DNA from: Patescibacteria group bacterium
GTDB taxonomy: Bacteria > Patescibacteriota > Gracilibacteria > UBA1369 > LOWO2-01-FULL-3
Assembly: GCA_018818755.1 (NCBI GenBank)
Contig: JAHIRL010000153.1
Span: 1-6,745 of the forward strand
Reading direction: 5' to 3'
Length of the DNA: 6,745 nt
Below, one piece after another: positions 1-4,874 of this stretch (within the stretch, counting starts at the first letter, position 1; the number at the start of each line of letters is the position of its first letter). The notes under the pieces were generated by a model that saw only the letters and a list, made by a program, of their open reading frames with translations, was not told the origin of the DNA and made no database searches. The position numbers and the translations under genes are program-made.

Positions 1-45
1 ACTCAGACATGGTTTAATGTGATCTTTTAAAATTAACATTTATTC

Positions 46-699
46 GTGTCTAAAGAATCACCACAAAATCAGGAAATTACTGGTTCAACAACTACTCCCG
101 ATCACGGGAAATTAGGCAGGCGTGAGTTTTTGCAACTTGGGATCAAAAGTGCAGTTACTGCAGTCGTAACAACAAGTGTTATAGGGCAGGCATTAGCTGA
201 TGAAAAATTACCGGAAATCATTAGAACTAAAGAAGATTTTATCAAAGTTGCCAGAGCGGAATATGAGCGATTCAAGTTGCGGGCACAAGAATCATGGAAA
301 CGCGAAGAGCCACGATGGGAAGCAGCTAAGCAAAAATGGCAACAAGCCAGAAATCTACATGGCCAGGATTTAATTCAGGCGGAATTAGAATATCAGACCG
401 CTCGTAGAGACTATTACAAAATGAAAGAACAGGAATGCGATTATAGATACATGAACCTGGATATCAAATATTTAGGTCGACCGACCTATTTGGGAAAAGA
501 AGGTAGTAAAGAATTTTATGATCAGGATGAAAAACTTCTTAAAAGTAACGCAAATTACCAAAAAGAGTATAGAACTCTTTACGAAGAAGAGTCTTCATAT
601 GTTGACAAAATGTATACAGCAGAGGCACGAATATACGAATTAACCAGTGCGCTTGCGAATCAACAGGTTGATAGATTGGTTGATGTATTCCGTCGCTAA
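46..699 (+). CDS. Tat-exported coiled-coil protein of unknown function
   Basis: The 217-residue product begins with a polar n-region, then a twin-arginine motif GRREFLQLG (Arg25-Arg26), a hydrophobic stretch to about residue 48 and an Ala-Leu-Ala cleavage site before Asp52. This is the layout of a Tat signal peptide, so the protein should be exported folded. The mature part (52-217) is rich in Glu, Lys, Arg, Gln and Tyr with long charged helices, probably coiled coil, between about 60-135 and 160-215. No cysteines other than one in the ExEC stretch near residue 131 and no enzyme motif were seen. The GTG start is chosen because in-frame TAA codons lie at 28-30 and 34-36 and no other start precedes the Tat motif. 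No Shine-Dalgarno is visible. The family is not recognised; a cofactor-free Tat substrate riding with a partner, or a cell-envelope structural protein, are both possible. Confidence 0.85.
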   Translation: MSKESPQNQEITGSTTTPDHGKLGRREFLQLGIKSAVTAVVTTSVIGQALADEKLPEIIRTKEDFIKVARAEYERFKLRAQESWKREEPRWEAAKQKWQQARNLHGQDLIQAELEYQTARRDYYKMKEQECDYRYMNLDIKYLGRPTYLGKEGSKEFYDQDEKLLKSNANYQKEYRTLYEEESSYVDKMYTAEARIYELTSALANQQVDRLVDVFRR

Positions 700-742
700 T
701 TTGTTGGATCTCATGAATAAGACACCCAAACCGACCCTGTCC

Positions 743-771
743 TTGCGACAAGTGCAAAAAAGTGATATAAT
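743..771 (+). promoter_or_regulatory. Sigma70-type promoter with extended -10
   Basis: TTGCGA (743-748) and TATAAT (766-771) are separated by 17 bases, and TGA just before the -10 makes it an extended -10. Transcription should begin near 778, giving a leader of about 20 nt to the ATG at 799. Fits the promoter style seen elsewhere in the window. Confidence 0.8.
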
Positions 772-798
772 AAAACATTAGAAAATAAAAACAAAAAT

Positions 799-2037
799 AT
801 GAAGGGAAAAATTGAAAATCCAACTTCGGAAAAAGGCTTTTTGGAAAGAAAATCCATGCCGGTAAACAAAGAAACCTGGAAAACCAAAAAGCAAAATGAA
901 TTGATGATGGTTACAAAAGGCGAATTGGAATCTCTAAAACCTGATTCTCTTTTGGAAACCCGCATCACGGTTCAAAAAGGCGACACCTTGGGCGCTCTCG
1001 CTTTTGCCCTTGAAAGAGCCGCAAAAAGCAAACACAAAGAAGCTCTCAAACAATGGGAAAAAGCCGACGACCCCAAACCCGCAAAACCCGAAAAAGAACT
1101 TGATATAAACTGGAAAACCGATGTGCACTACCGTGACGAAAGCGGCAAAGACACCGTTGTTCCCCTTCACAAAGCAAAACTTTTGGAGCCCGGCCAGTTC
1201 GTCAGCTTCGAAAAAGACGAAAACAACAAAGTGAAAATCATCGTAGCAACCCCATCCCAGCCTGAGCTAAAAGCCCTGGAAGAAACTCCCGAGCAAGAAC
1301 AGCCTCAACCAGAAACAGAGGAGGAATCTCCGCTTGAGTTGGCTCCTTTGGAAGTAATGGGAGAGTCCGAAACCAAAGAAGAAGTTTCAGAAGAGGAAAC
1401 TCCTGAGCAAGAAATCCCGGAAGAACCCCAACCAGAACCGGAAATTCCTACTCCTGAAACAGAAAACAAATCTTCCTCCTGGACAGAAATTCTCTCAAAT
1501 CCAGCCCTTTTCGAAAAAGCTCCTGTAACCGTGCAGGAAGTTGAAGACTTCGACAAAAAAGAATTTAATGCAGAGGCCTTCACCAAACTGTTTAAACTGG
1601 ATAAACCCAAAGAATTCATCCAAGGTTATGGTAAAACCCTCGAAAAATTCTTCACAAAACAAAATATCGACGATTTTGCCGATAAAAACTTCTGGGAAAA
1701 ATATACAGCAACAAACCCCGAAAAATATCACAAACTATTTAGCAGAGAAGAGGACGAGGCCCTGACCCCTAATTTTAGCGACATTTTGGAATTTATTGAT
1801 CTCTATCCCGAGTATTTCGTTAAAAGTGAAAAATTCAGAGATTTTTATTTCAACGCAGAGGTAAAAATGATGGAATACATGAAAAAATACAACATTCCCA
1901 ATGCCGCCTGGGGGATCACCTCCTTTTGCGAAGAAGCCAAAGAAAATATAAAACTCCTAAAAGAAAAAGACCCTGCAAATATGGAAAAGTGGAATAAATT
2001 GCAATCCTACTTTGAAAGACTCCCCGCCGAGCTATAA
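799..2037 (+). CDS. LysM-like, Pro/Glu-rich helical protein, function unknown
   Basis: The 412-residue product has three parts. Residues 54-150 look like a stretched LysM domain: ITVQKGDTLGALA opens it and LLEPGQFVSF closes it, with a longer charged insert than the usual 45-residue LysM, so the assignment is tentative. Residues 155-225 are an acidic Pro/Glu linker in which EETPEQE occurs exactly and is echoed by ETPEQE. Residues 226-412 are predicted helical, rich in Phe, Lys and Glu, with repeated Asn-Pro or Pro-Glu turns. There is no signal peptide or membrane helix, so the protein either stays in the cytoplasm or leaves by an unseen route. The start at 799 is favoured over ATG 856 because it sits about 20 nt after the predicted transcription start; neither has a Shine-Dalgarno. 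Stop is TAA. No function is assigned. Confidence 0.85.
   Translation: MKGKIENPTSEKGFLERKSMPVNKETWKTKKQNELMMVTKGELESLKPDSLLETRITVQKGDTLGALAFALERAAKSKHKEALKQWEKADDPKPAKPEKELDINWKTDVHYRDESGKDTVVPLHKAKLLEPGQFVSFEKDENNKVKIIVATPSQPELKALEETPEQEQPQPETEEESPLELAPLEVMGESETKEEVSEEETPEQEIPEEPQPEPEIPTPETENKSSSWTEILSNPALFEKAPVTVQEVEDFDKKEFNAEAFTKLFKLDKPKEFIQGYGKTLEKFFTKQNIDDFADKNFWEKYTATNPEKYHKLFSREEDEALTPNFSDILEFIDLYPEYFVKSEKFRDFYFNAEVKMMEYMKKYNIPNAAWGITSFCEEAKENIKLLKEKDPANMEKWNKLQSYFERLPAEL
1279..1473 (+). repeat. Degenerate Pro/Glu coding repeat (linker)
   Basis: Two similar blocks starting near 1282 and 1396 both encode (E)ETPEQE followed by Pro/Glu/Gln-rich text. They look like a diverged internal duplication within the acidic linker of the LysM-like protein and probably form an extended, disordered spacer. 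Confidence 0.5.
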
Positions 2038-2051
2038 AAAATTTGTATGTG

Positions 2052-2087
2052 AAAAAGGCCCGATCTGTAAATAGATCAGGCCCTTTT
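2052..2087 (-). terminator. Intrinsic terminator between convergent genes, best formed on the minus strand
   Basis: Arms 2052-2066 and 2073-2087 flank a six-base loop. Read on the minus strand all 15 positions pair, two of them as G-U wobbles, and a run of five T follows. Read on the plus strand the same two positions become A-C mismatches, followed by a looser T-rich tract to about 2108. It therefore probably ends the GC-rich gene at 2138-2962 efficiently and the LysM-like gene at 799-2037 less tightly. Confidence 0.75.
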
Positions 2088-2112
2088 CCTTTCTCACTTT
2101 CTTTTTTTGGCG

Positions 2113-2132
2113 AAGCCCCCGTAAAGGGGCTT
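2113..2132. repeat. GC-rich hairpin after the secreted-protein gene
   Basis: Seven-base arms AAGCCCC (2113-2119) and GGGGCTT (2126-2132) enclose a six-base loop. It lies 5 bases beyond the stop codon of the minus-strand gene and has no T-run after it, so it is not itself a terminator; it may protect the 3' end of that mRNA. Its core resembles the hairpin at 2977-2996. Confidence 0.6.
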
Positions 2133-2137
2133 GCAGG

Positions 2138-2962
2138 TTAACTGTTGGGCGGAGCCGGAGCAAGGCGGCGGTGAGGAAATTCCCGCCGGGAATTTGCAAT
2201 CACATACGCGACGGTGGCCGGTGCCACCATAAACTCGACCAGGCGAGCCAGGCTTATTTGTCCTGCCTCATGGGTGTCATCCGTTTGCATAAGATGATAC
2301 CCCAGATCAAGCCCTGCCTGATATGCAAATTTCCACATCAGGCGTGTGAACCGTTTTGAGTAAGCCTTTCTGCCATCTCCGCTTTTTTTTGCGAGTCGCA
2401 TGCCTACTTTCTCCAGTTCTTTCGGCATATGGCTGTCCAGCCATGCAACGAAGACCGCTGCAAGGTAGGCCGCGCACTCCTGATTTTCCATCACCGATGC
2501 CTCGATAGCTTTGGTGATTTCCATTTCAGCCAGTGCCTTCAACTTCTCGCCATCAAGTTCAACCGGCAGGCTGGCCATGATGAGGGAGAGTTGTGTCCCC
2601 CCCGCCAGAACGCACACCGGCGGTCCATCCGGTCCATCATCCTCCGGCTCTTCCTCGGCCGGTTCAGCAGGTTCGGCGGGCGCAGGAGCAGCTGCCGGTT
2701 CGGCAGGCTCAGGTTCAGCCGCCGCAGGTGCAGGAGGGGCCGGCGCAGGAGCAGGCGCAGCGATCGGTTCAGCAGCGGGTGCCGGTTCAACGGGCGCAGC
2801 AGGAGCCGGCGCATTATCCTGCCCAGATTCCCCTGGAGCATTGAACAATCCTCCCGGATTTACCTGCTGGGCCTCTGGGTCGGCCAAACTTTGGGCGTAG
2901 ACAACTCCGCCCCCAAGGATGAAAACAACAATCAAAAACAGTACAATGGGTTTCATTTTCAT
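2138..2962 (-). CDS. Secreted Pro/Ala-rich protein with helical C-terminal domain
   Basis: The 274-residue product starts with a Sec signal peptide: basic MKMK, hydrophobic core 5-22, and Val-Tyr-Ala at 21-23 before Gln24. Residues 50-110 are an Ala/Pro/Glu low-complexity linker that becomes acidic at its end. Residues 115-262 form a mainly helical domain with two cysteines (117 and 163) that could form a disulfide outside the cytoplasm. The tail is Pro/Arg-rich. The design is signal peptide, flexible wall-spanning or anchor-like linker, then a globular domain. The start is fixed by GGAGGTG at 2967-2973. The gene is clearly richer in G and C than its neighbours, which with its strong ribosome site may mean transfer or simply a Pro/Ala composition effect; the GC-rich bias also continues past the linker. 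The family is not recognised. Confidence 0.85.
   Translation of the reverse strand: MKMKPIVLFLIVVFILGGGVVYAQSLADPEAQQVNPGGLFNAPGESGQDNAPAPAAPVEPAPAAEPIAAPAPAPAPPAPAAAEPEPAEPAAAPAPAEPAEPAEEEPEDDGPDGPPVCVLAGGTQLSLIMASLPVELDGEKLKALAEMEITKAIEASVMENQECAAYLAAVFVAWLDSHMPKELEKVGMRLAKKSGDGRKAYSKRFTRLMWKFAYQAGLDLGYHLMQTDDTHEAGQISLARLVEFMVAPATVAYVIANSRREFPHRRLAPAPPNS
2177..2195. repeat. Inverted repeat inside the secreted-protein gene
   Basis: Perfect eight-base arms AAATTCCC (2177-2184) and GGGAATTT (2188-2195) around a three-base loop. It lies in the last codons of the minus-strand gene. No T-run follows on either strand. Confidence 0.5.
2641..2816 (-). repeat. Low-complexity Pro/Ala codon repeat
   Basis: Irregular repetition of units like GGTTC(A/G)GC and GGCGCAGGAGCAG on the plus strand, encoding the Ala-Pro-Glu linker on the minus strand. 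It also opens long, meaningless frames on other strands. Such tracts change length easily by slippage. Confidence 0.7.
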
Positions 2963-2966
2963 GATA

Positions 2967-2973
2967 CACCTCC
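2967..2973 (-). promoter_or_regulatory. Strong Shine-Dalgarno, GGAGGTG
   Basis: GGAGGTG on the minus strand ends four bases before the ATG at 2962. It is the only exact anti-Shine-Dalgarno match in front of a gene here; most other genes in the window have none. Confidence 0.85.
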
Positions 2974-2976
2974 AAG

Positions 2977-3044
2977 TTGCGCCCCCGTAGGGGCAAGATT
3001 TAAGATAAAAAAATCCACAAAACTGTTGCCCCGGGAAATCCCGG
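2977..3044 (-). promoter_or_regulatory. Leader with mutually exclusive hairpins before the secreted-protein gene
   Basis: Read on the minus strand, three hairpins compete. CCGGG/CCCGG forms at 3044-3031 with a four-base loop. GGGGCAA (3032-3026) can pair perfectly with TTGCCCC (2996-2990). The same TTGCCCC can instead pair with GGG-C-GCAA (down to 2977) to form a local hairpin that ends three bases before the Shine-Dalgarno. Shared segments mean that neighbouring hairpins exclude each other, as in attenuators. Function is inference. Confidence 0.4.
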
Positions 3045-3060
3045 AGGAAAAATGGTTAGC

Positions 3061-3123
3061 AAAAAATTTTCAGTCGGCAGAAAACAGCCCGCAAGCATTT
3101 ACGAGCCAATTTCCACCGACTGA
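3061..3123 (-). terminator. Long-hairpin intrinsic terminator of the candidate RNA
   Basis: On the minus strand UCAGUCGG (3123-3116) pairs with CCGACUGA (3077-3070); inside it GGAAA pairs with UUUUC and GGCUCG with CGGGCU around a ten-base loop. AAA and six U follow directly. On the plus strand the hairpin is not followed by T, so it acts leftward. Confidence 0.7.
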
Positions 3124-3282
3124 CAAAATAACAATTAACCTTTTGAAAGTAGAGAGAGGATCCATCCCCCAAATGCCGGCTTAACTTGCGCTAGCCAAAC
3201 ACTATTTTGAGCGACAGATCACTCCCTACTCTGCGATGTCAAAGTTCAGAATTATCCCAAGCTAGCATAAGAATAAAACGGT
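3061..3282 (-). ncRNA. Candidate structured RNA, about 220 nt, class unknown
   Basis: The minus-strand interval has its own near-consensus promoter (3288-3316) and a long U-tailed hairpin at its end (3061-3123), but no convincing gene. Visible pairings include AACC-UUUU at the 5' end (one bulged G) with AAAAGGUU near 3143-3136, two copies of GCUAGC (3266-3261 and 3196-3191) that can pair with each other plus flanking G-U pairs, GAGUG/CGCUC as a small hairpin near 3220-3205, and a nine-base match between AGUAGGGAG (near 3227) and CUCUCUACU (near 3150) that would compete with or knot the others. No motif of RNase P RNA, tmRNA, SRP RNA, T-box or GEMM riboswitch was recognised. A 6S-like RNA or an attenuated leader of the secreted-protein gene are the leading alternatives. 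Confidence 0.55.
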
Positions 3283-3287
3283 TTGCA

Positions 3288-3316
3288 ATTATGTCAAAAA
3301 AACCCAAAAATGTCAA
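3288..3316 (-). promoter_or_regulatory. Near-consensus promoter reading leftward
   Basis: On the minus strand TTGACA (3316-3311), a 17-base spacer and CATAAT (3293-3288) preceded by TGA, an extended -10. Start expected near 3281. It begins 17 bases after the trmB stop codon. No start codon with a usable ribosome site lies within the next 200 bases. Confidence 0.8.
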
Positions 3317-3332
3317 CAGCAAAACAAAAATG

Positions 3333-3950
3333 CTAAATTTTAAATTTCAAATAGTAAATCGGCCTACCCTCCGCTAAAAATCTCCCCTCATAATGTGTAA
3401 GAATCTGCAATTCGTCATCAATCTTCCCGCCCCCGTGCACATCTTGCAACTTCTCAAGTACCTTTAAACCCCGCGCCTTAATCACCCCCAAAGTATAATT
3501 AAACAGACCCAAATGGTCAGTTTTTAAATGTACAACTCCCCCCTTCTTCAAAAACCCCTTATAAACATCCAAAAACCTTTCCGAAGTCAGCCTCTGCTTG
3601 TGTTTGCTCGGTTTCTCATATGGATCAGGAAAAGTGATCCAAATTTCACTAACTTCCCCCGGCCCAAAATACTCCCCCAACTTCGCAATCTGTCCATGCA
3701 AAAATGCAACATTAGAGCAGTTTAGCCCAAGAGCCTTCTTTGCCCCAACCCAAATCCGATCCCCCTTCCTATCAACCCCCACAAACTTCCGCTCAGGGCA
3801 ACTTTGCGCCAAAGCCACGGCATAATCTCCCGCTCCACAAGCCAGCTCCAGCACCACATCACCCCACTTTCCCTTCATCTCAACAGGATCAACAAAAACA
3901 TTTTCCATCTCTCCAATCTCCGCAAATTTTCGCAATTTAGTTCGTGCCAT
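3333..3950 (-). CDS. trmB: tRNA (guanine-N7-)-methyltransferase TrmB
   Basis: TrmB uses S-adenosylmethionine to make 7-methylguanosine at position 46 in the variable loop of many tRNAs. The 205-residue product has the expected order: SAM-binding motif I LELACGAGDYAVALA (34-48), an acidic motif II ending in Asp60, the family signature TFPDPYEKPSKHKQRL (106-121), LKTD at 142-145 and the C-terminal block THYEGRFLAEGRPIYYL (185-201). The usual FPDPWPKKRH core is changed to FPDPYEKPSK but the spacing is kept. Length is normal to slightly short. The start is set by GGGGGTGAT, one mismatch from the anti-Shine-Dalgarno complement, six bases before ATG. It lies 17 bases after the 50-residue gene on the same strand and very likely shares its transcript. 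The stop is TAG. Confidence 0.95.
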   Translation of the reverse strand: MARTKLRKFAEIGEMENVFVDPVEMKGKWGDVVLELACGAGDYAVALAQSCPERKFVGVDRKGDRIWVGAKKALGLNCSNVAFLHGQIAKLGEYFGPGEVSEIWITFPDPYEKPSKHKQRLTSERFLDVYKGFLKKGGVVHLKTDHLGLFNYTLGVIKARGLKVLEKLQDVHGGGKIDDELQILTHYEGRFLAEGRPIYYLKFKI

Positions 3951-3967
3951 ATTTTTATCACCCCCCT

Positions 3968-4120
3968 TTATTGCTCAGAATCACTAGCGATCTCCAGCAA
4001 TTGTTGGTTTATTTTTTCAACATCACACATGGCCCCTTGCCCTACTGGAATTTCCGTTGAAGCAATAACAGTTCTTTTGGATGGGAAAATATCCTCATCC
4101 AATGTACTTATATTATTCAT
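3968..4120 (-). CDS. Small protein (50 residues) upstream of trmB
   Basis: An ATG at 4120 opens 50 codons ending in TAA at 3970-3968. The product starts MNNISTLDEDIFPSK and ends INQQLLEIASDSEQ: soluble, acidic, with one Cys (32), a Pro/Gly turn in the middle and a likely helix over the last 17 residues. It has no signal peptide or membrane segment. Support comes from context: a near-consensus promoter lies about 20 nt upstream, the gene fills the gap between that promoter and trmB, and its stop codon abuts the trmB Shine-Dalgarno. It has no Shine-Dalgarno of its own, as for the other first genes here. The family is unknown; it could also act as a leader peptide for trmB. Confidence 0.65.
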   Translation of the reverse strand: MNNISTLDEDIFPSKRTVIASTEIPVGQGAMCDVEKINQQLLEIASDSEQ

Positions 4121-4146
4121 ATTTGTAATTACAAAAATAAGAGTTC

Positions 4147-4175
4147 AAAATACAACCAAAAGAACGAATTGTCAA
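4147..4175 (-). promoter_or_regulatory. Promoter for the small gene and trmB
   Basis: On the minus strand TTGACA (4175-4170) and TATTTT (4152-4147) with a 17-base spacer. The -35 starts 11 bases beyond the tRNA 3' end. The start near 4140 gives a leader of about 20 nt. No terminator lies between the tRNA and this site, so read-through from the tRNA promoter is also possible. Confidence 0.75.
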
Positions 4176-4186
4176 GAGCCGTTTAA

Positions 4187-4271
4187 TGGTGGGCAGGGAG
4201 GGATTCGAACCCCCGGAGGCAAAGCCAGCGGGTTTACAGCCCGCCCCATTTGACCACTCTGGTACCTACCC
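4187..4271 (-). tRNA. tRNA-Tyr (anticodon GTA)
   Basis: Read on the minus strand, GGGTAGG pairs with CCTGCCC over seven positions (one T-G), followed by discriminator A and an encoded CCA. The anticodon arm is GCGGG-CTGTAAA-CCCGC, giving GTA. A long class II variable arm (GGC TTT GCC) and the T arm GGGGG-TTCGAAT-CCCTC complete it. The long variable arm is as expected for bacterial tRNA-Tyr. Total 85 nt with CCA. Confidence 0.97.
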
Positions 4272-4282
4272 ACGCGCGCTCA

Positions 4283-4310
4283 ATTATAGCGAAATATTTT
4301 TTCATTGCAA
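4283..4310 (-). promoter_or_regulatory. tRNA-Tyr promoter
   Basis: On the minus strand TTGCAA (4310-4305), 16-base spacer, TATAAT (4288-4283). The predicted start is only a few bases before the tRNA 5' end at 4271. A GC-rich GCGCGCG stretch between -10 and the tRNA resembles a stringent discriminator, which is inference. Confidence 0.7.
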
Positions 4311-4346
4311 GCCCCTCTCTCCTCACCCCATCTCGTTCCAAAAAGC

Positions 4347-4375
4347 TTGCCACCCTCGCCCCTTCCATATATCAT
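4347..4375 (+). promoter_or_regulatory. Promoter of the membrane-protein gene, divergent from tRNA-Tyr
   Basis: TTGCCA (4347-4352), 17-base spacer, TATCAT (4370-4375). The start near 4382 gives a leader of about 20 nt, as for other genes here. Confidence 0.5.
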
Positions 4376-4402
4376 AAAAATTGAATTAACTCACCACACC
4401 CT

Positions 4403-4798
4403 ATGTTTAAAAAATGGTGTACATACAAAGGAATTTCCGATGCAGGCCGCCTTGTAGCTATCATTTCTGCAATCTTGATCATAATTGGGGCTTTTTTGCC
4501 CTGGATTTCAACCGCCGCCGGCAGTTCCGAAACCGGCATTTCTGGCGATGGAATCATCACTTTCGTAGCTGGAGTGCTCACTCTGATTTTTATGTTTTAC
4601 CGTGGTCGTCCGCATGTTTTTGCACTTCTGCTAGGTGTCATTTCCGCCACAGTTGGAATTACAGATATGATAATGATGAGCAATGCAATGGAAGGAATAA
4701 ACGGAAGTGTAGGAATCGGCCTCTATTTCACAATCATAGCCGGAATTGGAATCTTCATCGGAACAACAATGGAGATTTTGCGCTGTAAATGTAAATAG
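4403..4798 (+). CDS. Small four-helix membrane protein
   Basis: The 131-residue product has four hydrophobic segments, at about 16-35, 49-67, 71-92 and 102-122. The first is followed by GAFLPWIS and a short Ser/Gly-rich extracytoplasmic loop, then GDGIITF opens helix two. That GAFLPW...DGIIT pattern is common in small uncharacterised bacterial membrane proteins, some of which carry an N-terminal zinc ribbon that is absent here. Basic residues in the N-terminus, the RGRP turn between helices two and three and the CKCK tail suggest that both ends are cytoplasmic. No Shine-Dalgarno precedes the ATG. The gene may be co-transcribed with the aminotransferase 76 bases downstream. The function is unknown. 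Confidence 0.85.
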   Translation: MFKKWCTYKGISDAGRLVAIISAILIIIGAFLPWISTAAGSSETGISGDGIITFVAGVLTLIFMFYRGRPHVFALLLGVISATVGITDMIMMSNAMEGINGSVGIGLYFTIIAGIGIFIGTTMEILRCKCK

Positions 4799-4874
4799 TC
4801 ACAAAATTTGTCATCACAACTATTATTATCAGCTTCTTTCTTGTACGATAAAAGCACATCTTAACCTTCAAAAA

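Noticed and set aside
4..33. CAGACA / TAAAAT as a promoter for the Tat-protein gene
   Set aside because: The -35 is poor and the implied leader would be only about six bases; too weak to call in an AT-rich edge.
3052..3123. 23-residue frame on the plus strand with GGAGG four bases upstream
   Set aside because: It sits within the minus-strand terminator, no plus-strand promoter is seen, and the GGAGG is part of an inverted repeat.
3070..3165. 31-residue hydrophobic peptide frame on the minus strand inside the candidate RNA
   Set aside because: Its G-run touches the ATG, too close to serve as a Shine-Dalgarno, and most of the frame is made of the terminator hairpin arms.
2429..3184. Long Arg/Ser-rich frame on the plus strand, and similar frames at 2511-2900, 2539-2841 and 2593-2844
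   Set aside because: They overlap the secreted-protein gene and arise from its GC-rich repetitive linker; products are low-complexity and lack ribosome sites, whereas the minus-strand frame has a signal peptide and GGAGGTG.
3061..3282. Assignment of the RNA candidate to RNase P RNA, tmRNA, SRP RNA, T-box or GEMM
   Set aside because: None of the hallmark conserved segments of those classes was found on reading the strand.
4801..4811. ACAAAATTTGT palindrome between the membrane-protein gene and ilvE as an operator
   Set aside because: Five-base AT-rich arms are expected by chance in such a spacer and no second copy was seen.
4746..4874. In-frame upstream extension of the aminotransferase
   Set aside because: Overlaps the membrane-protein gene in another frame, has no similarity to the family, and the family N-terminus aligns from 4875.
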